Positions 20,419 through 29,103 of a stretch of DNA of 64,000 nt are shown here, piece by piece. Both the position numbers and the translations under genes were made by a program. Location: NCBI RefSeq assembly GCF_003254155.1, contig NZ_QKZI01000003.1, forward strand, positions 124,001 to 188,000, in the 5' to 3' direction. The stretch comes from Psychrobacillus insolitus. Its GTDB lineage: Bacteria > Bacillota > Bacilli > Bacillales_A > Planococcaceae. Under the pieces are notes generated by a model. The model ran no database searches, was not told the origin of the DNA, and worked only from the letters and a program-made list of their open reading frames with translations. Position 1 is the first letter of the stretch; every line of letters begins with the position of its first letter.

Positions 20419-20776
20419 GGTTCTTTGCCAAATGTACGTTGGTGAAGAATTTTAGTCGGCTATAATTGATTTACTTATTTATTTGTCGCGGGACTGTCCA
20501 GAAAGTCGGGAAAACTGATTTTTTGCGGCAGTCTTTTTTTATAGTTTTTCAAGTCTTGTTTTCTATATCTATTTGAACTTATGGTTCCAATATTCTCTTA
20601 GCTTATTTCGTTCCGAGCGGCGACTCCAGTGGGATTAGCGTGACAGGTGAGACCCCACAGGAGCGCGGTTTTCAAGGGTGAGGAGGCTCACCGCACGCCC
20701 CACGGAAAGCGTCCGCTCGGAACGAAATCAGCGTGGATCAGGATTTTATTTCACCAACGTCAGATATTGTACAACC
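20419..20776 (+). repeat. Dispersed repeat, copy C (full length)
   Basis: The best complete copy. It has TTGGTG (20439-20444), 16 nt, TATAAT (20461-20466); a hairpin GACTGTCC / GGCAGTC (20492-20533) with a T-run; an AT-rich spacer; then a GC-rich block bounded by the perfect 12-bp inverted repeat CGTTCCGAGCGG (20609-20620) and CCGCTCGGAACG (20713-20724). It ends with ATTGTACAACC. The open frame through the GC-rich block is not a gene. It fills the gap between the LysR gene and the ABC operon. Confidence 0.9.
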
Positions 20777-20780
20777 TAAA

Positions 20781-20809
20781 AAGCAAACCCCTGATTAAAA
20801 GGGTTTGCT
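20781..20809 (-). terminator. Terminator of the amino-acid ABC operon
   Basis: AGCAAACCC / GGGTTTGCT stem with TTTTTAGG on the minus strand, 11 nt after the ATPase stop codon. Confidence 0.85.
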
Positions 20810-20819
20810 CGTTTAGAAA

Positions 20820-21542
20820 TTATAGGACCTTAGCTAAAAAGTCTTTCGCACGTGCCGATTTCGGCTCCAAGAAAAACTGAGCTGGTGCTGTATCTTCAAC
20901 TAGCTGACCGCCATCTAGGAATAAAATGCGATCCGCTACTTCACGTGCAAAGTTCATTTCATGCGTCACGATGACCATCGTCATACCTGAATCTGCAAGC
21001 GACTTGATAACTTCAAGTACTTCCTTTACCATTTCAGGATCGAGCGCAGAAGTAGGCTCGTCAAAAAGCATTACAGATGGATTCATCGCTAGCGCACGAG
21101 CAATAGCCACACGCTGCTTTTGCCCACCTGACAGGCGATTTGGATACTCAGCGCGTTTTTCAAAAAGTCCAACTTTACGTAGTAACTCATCCGCGGCTTC
21201 AATCGCTTGCTTCTTTGAAATACCCTGCACATTGATTGGAGCATACGTTACGTTTTCAAGCACTGTCTTGTGAGGGAACAAGTGGAAATGTTGAAACACC
21301 ATTCCGACATTTTCGCGTACCTTCATAATGTTTGTTTTCTTGTCTGTTACGACATCCTTACCAATCGTAATAATACCCTTCGTTGGCTCCTCTAATAAGT
21401 TCATACAACGTAGAAACGTTGACTTTCCTGAACCAGAAGGCCCAATCACTGCAATTACTTCTTTTTCTTTAATTTCAGTTGAAATGCCTTTTAGCACTTC
21501 ATTTTTTCCGAATGATTTATGCAAATTTTCTACTTTAATCAC
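20820..21542 (-). CDS. Polar amino-acid ABC transporter ATP-binding protein
   Basis: Energises uptake together with the permease and binding protein encoded upstream. The 240 residues have Walker [10 protein letters not shown] (about 33-41), Q-loop [12 protein letters not shown], signature LSGGQKQR, Walker [17 protein letters not shown] and the switch His in VTHEMNFA, as in GlnQ/HisP/TcyN. It overlaps the permease gene by 8 nt. Confidence 0.95.
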   Translation of the reverse strand: MIKVENLHKSFGKNEVLKGISTEIKEKEVIAVIGPSGSGKSTFLRCMNLLEEPTKGIITIGKDVVTDKKTNIMKVRENVGMVFQHFHLFPHKTVLENVTYAPINVQGISKKQAIEAADELLRKVGLFEKRAEYPNRLSGGQKQRVAIARALAMNPSVMLFDEPTSALDPEMVKEVLEVIKSLADSGMTMVIVTHEMNFAREVADRILFLDGGQLVEDTAPAQFFLEPKSARAKDFLAKVL

Positions 21543-22191
21543 TTCTTCTCATCCTCTTTTCTAGCATTTTTCCAAGGAATGTTAAAATGAGTGTCATAAT
21601 ATAATAAATTACACCGGCAACTATTAATGCCTCTAAATAATGATAATTAGAGCCACCAACAACGACTGCACGTCGCATAATATCGAGTGCCCCGATCACC
21701 GTTACAATTGCAGATTCCTTATTTAATGTGATAAATTCATTCATCAATGCTGGCATGATATTTTTCATCGCCTGCGGTAAAATAATATCCTTCATCATTT
21801 TTGTATATGGAATACCTAATGCAAGTGATGCTTCCAGCTGGCCTTTATCGACCGCATTAATACCACCACGAATAATCTCAGAAATATAAGCTCCTGAATT
21901 TAAACCAAATGCAAGAATAGCAGCTGGCATTGGATCAATTTGAATATCAAATAACTGAGGAATCGCATAGTAAATAAGCATTAATTGTAATACAAGCGGG
22001 GTTCCGCGGAAAATAGATGTATAAAAATCTGCTAGTAATCGTAATATAGTAATTTTCCCAATTTTGCAAAGTGCTAATAAAACACCTAATACAAGACCCA
22101 AGATAGTTGCTCCAACAACGATTTGAAGCGTGATACCTATTCCTTTTAAAATATAAGGAATAGAGGGAACGACTGCTGTAAAATCTAACAT
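21535..22191 (-). CDS. Polar amino-acid ABC transporter permease
   Basis: A HisM/GlnP-type membrane subunit of 218 residues with about five helices. The EAA loop that contacts the ATPase is seen as [20 protein letters not shown] (about 120-139). Only one permease gene is present, so it should act as a homodimer. It lies between the ATPase (overlapping) and the binding protein. Confidence 0.94.
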   Translation of the reverse strand: MLDFTAVVPSIPYILKGIGITLQIVVGATILGLVLGVLLALCKIGKITILRLLADFYTSIFRGTPLVLQLMLIYYAIPQLFDIQIDPMPAAILAFGLNSGAYISEIIRGGINAVDKGQLEASLALGIPYTKMMKDIILPQAMKNIMPALMNEFITLNKESAIVTVIGALDIMRRAVVVGGSNYHYLEALIVAGVIYYIMTLILTFLGKMLEKRMRRSD

Positions 22192-22219
22192 CGTTGCCCT
22201 CCTTTCTTTTCAAGCTATA

Positions 22220-23017
22220 TTATTCTGCTTCTACTACAAACCATTTCTGTCTTAACTTTTCAATTTCACCATTATCGATTAATTCTTGAATTGTTTCGTC
22301 AAACTGACCTTTTAACTCACTGCCTTCAGGGAATACAGCTGCTTTATAGTCAGCATCATCTACTACTACTGGGAAGAAAGTTAAATCAGTATTACGCTCT
22401 GTATAGTTTTCCGCTACAATATCTTCGATGATTGCAGCATCAAAACGTTTAGTCATTATATCTTGAAAAACCTCTGGAATTAAGTTACGGCTTTCAACTG
22501 TCATGTCTACAGTTTTCGCCACTTCATTTGCAAGGTCTTCTTGGATGGAAGAAACTTGAACTCCAACTTTTTTGCCTGCTAAATCTTCTACAGTTTCAAT
22601 ACCGCTATCTTTTTTCGTTACGACCATTTGTACTGTTTCGTTATAAGCGATTGAGAAATCTACTACTTTATCACGTTCTGGTGTTGAGCTCATACCAGCT
22701 AAAACGAAGTCTACTTTACCTGCTTGTATAGATGGAATTAAGCTGTTGAAGTCAATATTTTCAATGACAATTTCGTATCCTAATTTTTCACCGATTAAAT
22801 TTGCTAGGTCAACGTCAAACCCGATAATTTCTTCGCTAACTGTAGGATCAACAAATTCGAATGGTGGATAATCAGCCGATGTCCCCATGGTTAATACTTT
22901 TTTGTCCTCTGTTTTTGTGCCTTCGTTACCTGATGTTTCTTCTTTGTCTGCTGTACCACATGCTCCTAAAACAGCAATCACTAGTACTAGCATCAACATA
23001 AATAATTTATTTTTCAT
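22220..23017 (-). CDS. Amino-acid ABC transporter substrate-binding lipoprotein
   Basis: A family 3 solute-binding protein of 265 residues. The signal peptide ends in the lipobox LGAC with Cys20, so the mature protein is anchored outside the membrane. The start of the domain, LTMGTSADYPPFEFVD and GFDVDLANLIGEKLGYE, is classical, and the ligand-contact region VDFVLAGMSSTPER is present. The ligand cannot be assigned. The gene follows the aminotransferase by 18 nt, hinting at an amino acid that this enzyme handles. Confidence 0.94.
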   Translation of the reverse strand: MKNKLFMLMLVLVIAVLGACGTADKEETSGNEGTKTEDKKVLTMGTSADYPPFEFVDPTVSEEIIGFDVDLANLIGEKLGYEIVIENIDFNSLIPSIQAGKVDFVLAGMSSTPERDKVVDFSIAYNETVQMVVTKKDSGIETVEDLAGKKVGVQVSSIQEDLANEVAKTVDMTVESRNLIPEVFQDIMTKRFDAAIIEDIVAENYTERNTDLTFFPVVVDDADYKAAVFPEGSELKGQFDETIQELIDNGEIEKLRQKWFVVEAE

Positions 23018-23035
23018 GTTTTTCTCTCCTTTGAA

Positions 23036-24340
23036 TTATATTTCGTCCATATACCGTTTAATAGCCTTTTCTAGCATTTCTAAACCATCATCAATTTGTT
23101 CCTTTGTTACAGTCAATGGCGGGATCATGCGGATGACTTCTCCAACAGTCCCACATAGATAAAAGAGCACGCCTTCTTCTAATGCATAATCGAGAATTTT
23201 CATTACTGCTTGTCCATCTAGCTCGCCTGTTTCAAGATTCGATATTTCAATCCCAATCATTAAACCAATTGAACGGACATCGCTAATAATAGGATATTTT
23301 GCTTGAAGCTCTATTAATTGCTCTTTTGCATAAGCTCCAACAACTTTCGAGTTTTCCACAAGTTTTTCCTCATGAAGTATTTCTAAAGTTGCCAAAGCTA
23401 CTGAACATGCGATAGGGTTTCCACCGAAAGTTGTTCCATGTGTTCCTAATGGCCATTTTTTCATTAATTCCTTGGAAGCAACTGTCGCACTGAGTGGTAA
23501 TCCTGATGCAATACCTTTTGCAATCGCCATAATGTCTGGTGTTACTTCAAAATATTGAGCTGCAAACCATTCGCCAGTACGGCCAAAACCTGTTTGCACT
23601 TCGTCGAAGATTAACAGGATACCATGCTCATCACAAATTTCTCGAATTTTCTTGACCCATGCCTTTGGAGGAATGATATATCCACCCTCACCAAGTACTG
23701 GCTCTAAAATAATACAAGCAACTTCCTCAGGTGTAACTTGATGCTGGAAAAGACGTTTAAAATCCTTCTCTAATTGTTCTACGCAATAGACTTCCGGATC
23801 CATTCCCTCTGGACAACTCTTTTCGTCCGCATAAGGAACCTGGTAAGACAAATGCGAAGGTTGTAAAAATTTACGATATTTGCTCTTCGATGTTGTCACA
23901 CTTAGTGCTCCTAGTGAGCGACCATGAAAACAGCCCGTAAATGATACTACATATGGACGCTCTGTCACATATTTAGCAAGCTTCAATGCACCTTCAACCG
24001 CTTCGGTTCCGCTATTAGCAAAAAAGAAACAATCTAAATTTCCTGGTAAAACTTCGCCAAGGTTTTTTGCTAGTTTCAAAATCGATTCGTACATAATGAC
24101 ACCTGATGGTCCATGTACAAGTTGATCTGCCGCGTCCTTAATGCTTTGAACGATTTTTGGATGACGGTGCCCAGTGTTGGTTACCGCAATCCCTGATGTG
24201 AAATCCAAATACTTCTTGCCATCTACACCATAGTAGTAGCAGCCTTCTTCCTTCACAATCGGAATATTAGGATGATCTTTTGCCATACTCGGCGCTAAGT
24301 AATCCCCCATATTTTCATATAAATCTAGCCAGTTACTCAT
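23036..24340 (-). CDS. Class III PLP aminotransferase (GabT/ornithine-type)
   Basis: A 434-residue PLP enzyme of the 4-aminobutyrate/ornithine/acetylornithine aminotransferase class. Visible motifs are the cofactor phosphate site [16 protein letters not shown], the Asp motif [19 protein letters not shown], and the Schiff-base Lys in [15 protein letters not shown] 24340 is preferred to a GTG five codons upstream because AAGGTG lies 6 nt before it. It is the first gene of an operon with a polar amino-acid ABC importer, so the pair may take up and transaminate one omega-amino acid. The exact substrate is not determinable. Confidence 0.88.
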   Translation of the reverse strand: MSNWLDLYENMGDYLAPSMAKDHPNIPIVKEEGCYYYGVDGKKYLDFTSGIAVTNTGHRHPKIVQSIKDAADQLVHGPSGVIMYESILKLAKNLGEVLPGNLDCFFFANSGTEAVEGALKLAKYVTERPYVVSFTGCFHGRSLGALSVTTSKSKYRKFLQPSHLSYQVPYADEKSCPEGMDPEVYCVEQLEKDFKRLFQHQVTPEEVACIILEPVLGEGGYIIPPKAWVKKIREICDEHGILLIFDEVQTGFGRTGEWFAAQYFEVTPDIMAIAKGIASGLPLSATVASKELMKKWPLGTHGTTFGGNPIACSVALATLEILHEEKLVENSKVVGAYAKEQLIELQAKYPIISDVRSIGLMIGIEISNLETGELDGQAVMKILDYALEEGVLFYLCGTVGEVIRMIPPLTVTKEQIDDGLEMLEKAIKRYMDEI

Positions 24341-24767
24341 GTTGTTCACCTTCACTTTTCTACAAGTTAGTATAGTTTATTCCCATGATTTAGGATGTGC
24401 AATAACGATCGAAATTAGTATTAAAAACTACTAACTCATCCTTGAATGAATTTTCTAGGATTTATATAATATAAGCCTTTATGCATAAGTATTCAACAGA
24501 AAACTTCAATATTTTTAATGTTTAAATTGAATGAATTATTAAATATATATACTATCTAGAAATATTAGGAAGTTAATAAGAAAAACTCCCTTTTTTTACT
24601 TGAACGTTGCTAGTTCGCTTTGGACAAAAGTTGCGGTGATAAGATAAACGAGAAAAAGCCGAGAAAGTGACGTTGTCATTTCACACCCCCATACAGTTAA
24701 GGAAATAAATTTTGCATATTATAAGTTGTAATAAAATAAGTTGTAATAAAAATTGGAGGGAAATATA
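24341..24767. other. Intergenic region with partial palindromic repeat
   Basis: Divergent 427-nt spacer between the aminotransferase and a methyltransferase, very AT-rich. At 24614-24684 it holds TTCGCTTTGGACAAAAG...GATAAACGAG and a small hairpin GAAAGTGAC-GTT-GTCATTTC, a left-half copy of the palindromic family at 41.8 and 42.4 kb. A 15-nt direct repeat ATAAGTTGTAATAAA occurs near 24719-24750, just before the ribosome site of the next gene. No gene is seen. Confidence 0.6.
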
Positions 24768-25475
24768 GTGTCTAATAGTTATTTAGATTTATTAGCTTAT
24801 TTTGGAATTGGTGGTGCACATCCTGGAGGTTTCAATCTAACCCTATCTCTATTGGAAGATGAAAACATTCAACCAGTTGATTCTGTGCTTGATATAGGTT
24901 GTGGTACAGGACAGACGGCAGCTTTCTTGGCTGAAAGGTTTCATTGTCAAGTGACTGCAGTAGATAATCACCCGATTATGGTAGAAAAAGCTAGGGAACG
25001 ATTTAAGAATAGGAAAGTCTCTGTCAATGCCATGGAAGGAGACACACAACATTTAGATTTCGCGGATAATTCCTTTGATTTAATCATAGCTGAATCTGTT
25101 ATCGTTTTTACTGATATTTCAAAGACATTAAAGGAGCTTTCCAGAGTTCTGAAAAGTGATGGAAGAATGATTATCATTGAAATGATAGCTGAACAATACC
25201 TGACAGAAGAATTACAAAGAAAAGTATGCAGCCTATATGGCATACATGAGGTTTTAACTGAAAAACAATGGATATTGCAGTTACAGCAAGCTGGATTTAC
25301 TCAAGTTGACATGATAAATACTCCGTCTGAATTTATCCAAAGTGACATTACTGACATAAATCAATCGAAAAACATAAATACAGATTTCTATGATTTATGG
25401 GAAGAGCATAACGAGTTTATACTTCGTAACCGCAAATTCATCGGTTACCGTACATTTAGTTGTCACTTAACATAA
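24768..25475 (+). CDS. Class I SAM-dependent methyltransferase
   Basis: A 235-residue cytoplasmic methyltransferase. Motif I is VLDIGCGTGQTAAFLAE (about 38-54), followed by VTAVDNHPIMVEKA and DFADNSFDLIIAESV, then the MIIIEMIAEQ strand. The substrate is unknown. GTG 24768 is chosen because GGAGGG lies 7 nt upstream; a TTG further upstream is covered by that site. It is monocistronic and its end overlaps the convergent DUF2268 gene by 20 nt. Confidence 0.9.
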   Translation: MSNSYLDLLAYFGIGGAHPGGFNLTLSLLEDENIQPVDSVLDIGCGTGQTAAFLAERFHCQVTAVDNHPIMVEKARERFKNRKVSVNAMEGDTQHLDFADNSFDLIIAESVIVFTDISKTLKELSRVLKSDGRMIIIEMIAEQYLTEELQRKVCSLYGIHEVLTEKQWILQLQQAGFTQVDMINTPSEFIQSDITDINQSKNINTDFYDLWEEHNEFILRNRKFIGYRTFSCHLT

Positions 25476-26319
25476 TAGGAAATTTGGATCCGGCTATTAT
25501 TTCTTCAGAGGATTTGGTATATAACTCGCCATTTGGAAAAGGACCGTGTTTCTTTTGGTAGGTGTTCACAATTTGAAACCCTATATGATACCCAATCCAT
25601 TTAGGAAACGGACTTCTCATTTTACCGTATAAAAACAGATGATGATTATTAACTCCCAAAACATTCAAAGAAGGAATAAAGTGCTTTTTCCATATATTAA
25701 TAGCATCTTCATGTGAATAGAGATTTATCCAAGGTGCTAAAAACTTCTTACCATACAGATCCTTGACTGCATACTCCCCAAGACCCTCGATGATCAACGA
25801 ATCCTTCAAAGGAATTTTATCAGGAGCCAAATCTAATAAGTTTAGTCGGCAAACATGGTTATATTCATGCGCCAATAATGCCTTTATTTCTTCTATAGTT
25901 AGCTCGGCAGACAAAAATAAGAATATCGCCCCTTTATATGCGACCCCATTTTTATTGGGCATTTGCTCTCCTGATTTTAGACTTGCTTTTTTTAGAGGGA
26001 AAATATAGATGGAAGCCTTTGGACCATTCCATAATTTTCTTAGAAATCGGTATTCCTGTTTCACAATTCCCCAAACGTTCTGTACTTCCATCTCTTTTAC
26101 AGTGCTTGCTATGTTTATCCATTCATCAGACTCAAATAATCCATGGCCAAGAAGTTCATATTGCCATACTTCAGGTGTTATTTTAGGAAATAACTTCATA
26201 AGTGGACGGCATATTATTTCACGCTGCATATAAGAAGAATTTTTTCCCGATTGTTCCTCACATAACTCTGCAAATTTATAAAGCCAATCGTATGTTTGAA
26301 TTACCGACAAGTATCCCAT
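25456..26319 (-). CDS. DUF2268 putative zinc-dependent peptidase
   Basis: A putative zinc metallopeptidase. The DUF2268 motif is KALLAHEYNHVCRLNLLD, giving the HExxH zinc site (HEYNH), with a downstream Glu in IIEGLGEYAV as likely third ligand. The start is uncertain: ATG 26319 (MGYLSVIQTYDWL, 287 residues) fits the beginning I expect for the family, while a longer frame reaches ATG 26400; neither has a clear ribosome site. No signal peptide is visible. Substrate and role are unknown. Confidence 0.82.
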   Translation of the reverse strand: MGYLSVIQTYDWLYKFAELCEEQSGKNSSYMQREIICRPLMKLFPKITPEVWQYELLGHGLFESDEWINIASTVKEMEVQNVWGIVKQEYRFLRKLWNGPKASIYIFPLKKASLKSGEQMPNKNGVAYKGAIFLFLSAELTIEEIKALLAHEYNHVCRLNLLDLAPDKIPLKDSLIIEGLGEYAVKDLYGKKFLAPWINLYSHEDAINIWKKHFIPSLNVLGVNNHHLFLYGKMRSPFPKWIGYHIGFQIVNTYQKKHGPFPNGELYTKSSEEIIAGSKFPIMLSDN

Positions 26320-26491
26320 CCTTTTCCATTCTTTATGTTGTAGTATATGTTTCGAATTCCTTATTGTTTTTTGGAATTTGATTTTCACATTAATAACCAT
26401 TCTCTAGACGTTTGTCTATTACGTAAGTCTATCAACTGAATATATTAATAGAACATACTTGTATGAATCTATTTTTGAAAGGAGGATGAAA

Positions 26492-26743
26492 ATGTATCAA
26501 TCTAATTTATATAATCAATGTTGTAGATATCATGGGCAAAAGGTGAGAATTACTTGTCGGGATGGTAGCGTTCATGTAGGAGAAATAACTAGAGTTAGTA
26601 GAGATATGGTCTGGATCCGACCTGATGAAAATCTTGGTGGTTATGGTTTGGGATTCTTTGGAAGACGTGGATTTGGACTTGGATTTGGCATCGCTCTTGG
26701 TGCAATTACAGGCATCGTCCTGGCTTCCGCATTTTTTTGGTAA
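26492..26743 (+). CDS. Small Sm/SH3-like protein with Gly-rich membrane tail
   Basis: I do not recognise a named family. ATG 26492 follows AAAGGAGG by 6 nt and gives 83 residues. Residues 13-45 (YHGQKVRITCRDGSVHVGEI followed by TRVSRDMVWIRPD) have the pattern of a small beta-barrel such as Sm/LSm or SH3-like folds. A glycine/phenylalanine-rich linker (YGLGFFGRRGFGLGFG) follows, then a hydrophobic C-terminal helix (ALGAITGIVLASAFFW), so the protein is probably membrane-attached. Two adjacent cysteines sit near the N-terminus. A terminator follows at 26837. Confidence 0.72.
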   Translation: MYQSNLYNQCCRYHGQKVRITCRDGSVHVGEITRVSRDMVWIRPDENLGGYGLGFFGRRGFGLGFGIALGAITGIVLASAFFW

Positions 26744-26836
26744 AACACACTCTATACTATTCATATTGGTTAAGCTAAACGAAGAAAAGCACAAGCACCC
26801 GTTGTCCACTTGAAAGCTTTTATTTCCAATAAAACT

Positions 26837-26872
26837 AGAGCGTTACTACATTAGATTATGTAGTAACGCTCT
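26837..26872. terminator. Bidirectional terminator
   Basis: Perfect 15-bp stem AGAGCGTTACTACAT / ATGTAGTAACGCTCT with a 6-nt loop, between convergent genes. A degenerate copy of the AAAAGCGCAAGCGCC short repeat (26785-26800) lies just before it. Confidence 0.85.
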
Positions 26873-26978
26873 TAAAAGTTAGTGAATTCGATTTCGAACC
26901 TTCGAGTAACGTACCAAGTTAGTGAAAAGAAAAAATGTTTTTCTCCGTACTTTCCGTCCCTTATGAGAACATATGAGT

Positions 26979-27353
26979 TTATAATATTACTCCCGCAAAG
27001 TTCCCTCTCAATACTTGTTTCTCATGCTGATTTGTACATAAAAAAGAGCTAGTAATATGTGTTCTATTATCCCGCTTTTCAAATTGCTCAATTGTTACTT
27101 CGCAAATTATTGTATCACTAGTAAATACTGGTCTTAAAAACTCAAAATTCATAGTACGAGCTAATACGTTATTATCTCCACCAACTTTTGTTGGAAGAGT
27201 TGCCGTTAGTAATCCTTGAACTACAAGTCTTCCCTGCTCATCAGGGGTTAAATGATGAATACCTTTATCACCTGAAACCTTAGTAAACATTTCAACATCT
27301 TCTGTTGTGAAAGTCCGTTCAAATGTAATAATATCGCCTACTTTTAATGACAA
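26979..27353 (-). CDS. MaoC-like hot-dog dehydratase family protein
   Basis: A 124-residue single hot-dog fold protein of the MaoC/R-specific enoyl-CoA hydratase type. The opening VGDIITFERTFTTEDVEMFTKVSGD is characteristic and gives the catalytic Asp, although the usual N-P-x-H after it reads GIHHL here, which keeps the His. RPVFTSDTIICEVTIEQF is the second conserved strand. The substrate is probably an enoyl-CoA. An 18-bp palindrome lies 37 nt upstream. No partner genes are adjacent. Confidence 0.82.
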   Translation of the reverse strand: MSLKVGDIITFERTFTTEDVEMFTKVSGDKGIHHLTPDEQGRLVVQGLLTATLPTKVGGDNNVLARTMNFEFLRPVFTSDTIICEVTIEQFEKRDNRTHITSSFLCTNQHEKQVLRGNFAGVIL

Positions 27354-27389
27354 TTTAATTCCTCCTAAAATTTAATGAACTACCAATTA

Positions 27390-27407
27390 TGATTGAGCGT
27401 TCAATCA
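27390..27407. promoter_or_regulatory. TetR-type palindromic operator upstream of the MaoC-like gene
   Basis: TGATTGA-GCGT-TCAATCA, two perfect 7-bp arms around 4 bp, the same overall architecture as FadR-type operators. It lies 37 nt before the start at 27353, where it could block a promoter. Confidence 0.55.
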
Positions 27408-27562
27408 ATTAATTACATCATACCGAATTAACTGAACAGTTAGAATAATCGTACTGATAATTATATCTATTCTAAGTTACTCATCTCAAAAGATTCTTAG
27501 TAATCGCGTCACATTAATTGAAGGAATTGTTATGTAAGTAACTTTAAATTTAAGACAAAAAT

Positions 27563-27594
27563 AAAAAACATCCCTCATTACTAAGAAATGTTTT
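27563..27594 (-). terminator. Terminator downstream of the epimerase gene
   Basis: AAAACAT / ATGTTTT stem with TTTTTTATTTTTG on the minus strand. Confidence 0.6.
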
Positions 27595-27678
27595 ATAACT
27601 ATAAATGATTCAATTTTTAACTTGTTCAACTAATCCGCTGTGTAAGTTGAACAGCATTATAGTTTAATTAAGTTTTCT

Positions 27679-28092
27679 TTAATTATTTGGATAACTACAA
27701 AGTTCTATCAAAGTTCCATCAGTTGATGCCGGATTAATATAAATTAGTCTTCTTCCACGGGTGTTAGTACGTAGTGTGTCCTCTAGAAAACGAACTCCAT
27801 TTTTACTTGCCTCGAGTATTGCTTTGTCCAAATCGTCCACTCGATATGCCATATGATGCACCCCTTTCCCTCGTTGCTTAATAAACCGAGCCATTGGCGA
27901 GTTCTTGTTGGTTGGTGCCAGCAATTCAATTACTTTATCATTAGTTCTGACAACAGCAACATGTACTTCAACACCAGGTGCATCACTTGTATAACGGTCC
28001 TCCAATGACCCATTTAATACATTAAGATAAAAAGGAAGAGCGTCGTCAATACTTCTAACAGCAATTCCAACGTGATCTAAAATATATTCCAA
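27679..28092 (-). CDS. mce: Methylmalonyl-CoA epimerase (VOC family)
   Basis: Interconverts (2R)- and (2S)-methylmalonyl-CoA. The 137-residue vicinal-oxygen-chelate protein closely follows the epimerase pattern: LDHVGIAVRSIDDALPFY (metal His7), KVIELLAP, KGVHHMAYRVDDLDKA (metal His near 90) and TLIELCSYP (metal Glu). It stands alone; no mutase (mutA/mutB) or propionyl-CoA carboxylase gene is in the window, although family members usually sit beside them. A related VOC activity cannot be excluded. Confidence 0.85.
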   Translation of the reverse strand: MEYILDHVGIAVRSIDDALPFYLNVLNGSLEDRYTSDAPGVEVHVAVVRTNDKVIELLAPTNKNSPMARFIKQRGKGVHHMAYRVDDLDKAILEASKNGVRFLEDTLRTNTRGRRLIYINPASTDGTLIELCSYPNN

Positions 28093-28381
28093 TTTAGTTC
28101 CTCCTTTTCAGCATAATCTTCGTAGCCTGTGTTCCAAACAAACTTTACCATTCATTTAATAATTTTTCAGTAGTATTTCGTTGATTAATGTGTAAATTAG
28201 TAAATGTTCATCACTAATTACGCTCTAATCCATTCCATCCCACCCAAATATACTCTACAATTAATAATCATCCCTAACAGAAAGTCGCTGAAATTATTTC
28301 CTCATCCAAGTATCATTCATAAACATAACCAAGAATTGATCTCTAAAAAACTACGAAAACCAAAAATGAGCAAAATTGACG

Positions 28382-28454
28382 TACGACATAATTTAAAATA
28401 AGTGCTAATGTAGGAGAAAAGCCCCTTTTTGCACTTAATTACGGATATGTCGTA
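28382..28454. repeat. Imperfect inverted repeat, 24-nt arms
   Basis: Left arm TACGACATA-N8-TAAGTGC and right arm its reverse complement, GCACTTA-N8-TATGTCGTA, with a 25-nt centre. Flanking bases AAAAATGAGCAAA and TTTGCTTGATTTT also pair partly. It could form a long hairpin in DNA or RNA. Confidence 0.7.
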
Positions 28455-28508
28455 TATTCATATTTGCTTGATTTTAAAGAAGTGACTGGTACGTTTGGCC
28501 GATCTTTT

Positions 28509-28554
28509 AAAAAAGGCATCTTTCCATTGTGTTTATACAATGAAAAGACACCTT
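28509..28554 (-). terminator. luxS terminator
   Basis: AAGGTGTCTTTTCATTG pairs imperfectly with CAATGGAAAGATGCCTT on the minus strand, followed by TTTTTTAAAAG, 12 nt after the luxS stop. Confidence 0.8.
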
Positions 28555-28566
28555 ATATATGCTTTA

Positions 28567-29040
28567 TTATTTAATCTCTTCTTGGTAAATTTGACGCCAT
28601 TCATCTTTTTTAGCTAGCATTTCTTTTGCAATCTCTTTTGCTCCATCTAAACTATGACTAGCTGCCCATCCGCATTGCACTTCATTACATGCAGGAACTT
28701 CTGTCGCTACTAGTACATCCTCTAATGTTTTTTCTAAAATTTCTAGAATTTCATCGTAATTATCGTGATTGATCACAGATAAATAAAAACCTGTTTGGCA
28801 ACCCATTGGACTTAAATCTACCACTTGATCGGTGTGGTTACGAATTTTTTCTGCCATCAAATGTTCTAAAGAATGTAATCCTGGCATTTCCATATGTTCT
28901 TTATTTGGTTGTTTGAAACGGATATCATATTTATAAATTTCGTCTCCATGAGTTCCTACTTTTGTTCCAGCTAAGCGAACAAATGGTGCGACAACCTTTG
29001 TGTGATCTAGGTTAAAACTTTCTACATTCATTTTTTGCAT
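28567..29040 (-). CDS. luxS: LuxS, S-ribosylhomocysteine lyase
   Basis: Cleaves S-ribosylhomocysteine to homocysteine and DPD, the AI-2 precursor, in the activated methyl cycle. Its 157 residues equal the B. subtilis length. Metal ligands are His56 and His60 in LHSLEH and Cys123 in EVQCGWA; the catalytic Cys is 81 in [13 protein letters not shown] is 7 nt before the ATG at 29040. It follows the SLC13 gene by 63 nt on the same strand and has its own terminator. Confidence 0.98.
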   Translation of the reverse strand: MQKMNVESFNLDHTKVVAPFVRLAGTKVGTHGDEIYKYDIRFKQPNKEHMEMPGLHSLEHLMAEKIRNHTDQVVDLSPMGCQTGFYLSVINHDNYDEILEILEKTLEDVLVATEVPACNEVQCGWAASHSLDGAKEIAKEMLAKKDEWRQIYQEEIK

Positions 29041-29103
29041 ATGTGTACCCTCACTTTTCAGAATTTAATTAATTTCATTATATCATATTAATCTTCTTGG
29101 TTT

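Larger units (their letters stand above)
27354..27678. other. Intergenic region between MaoC-like and epimerase genes
   Basis: 325 nt without a gene. It holds the palindrome at 27390-27407, the minus-strand terminator at 27563-27594, and a 7-bp stem GTTCAAC / GTTGAAC near 27626-27652 that may be a second stop for the epimerase transcript. Nothing else is seen. Confidence 0.6.
28093..28566. other. Intergenic region with a long imperfect palindrome
   Basis: 474 nt between luxS and the epimerase gene. It contains an imperfect inverted repeat with 24-nt arms at 28382-28405 and 28431-28454 (both TACGACATA...TAAGTGC in one orientation), with weaker pairing extending to about 28353 and 28485, and the luxS terminator at 28509-28554. 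A 65-codon plus-strand frame at 28204 has no ribosome site or coding character. Confidence 0.6.

Noticed and set aside
20647-20880. Open frame with a GEEAHRTPHGKRPLG-like protein
   Set aside because: It runs through the GC-rich block of repeat copy C; similar frames appear in copy D in another phase, with no ribosome site. It is repeat sequence, not a gene.
28204-28401. 65-codon plus-strand frame between luxS and the epimerase gene
   Set aside because: No ribosome site, no recognisable domain, and it ends inside the imperfect palindrome.
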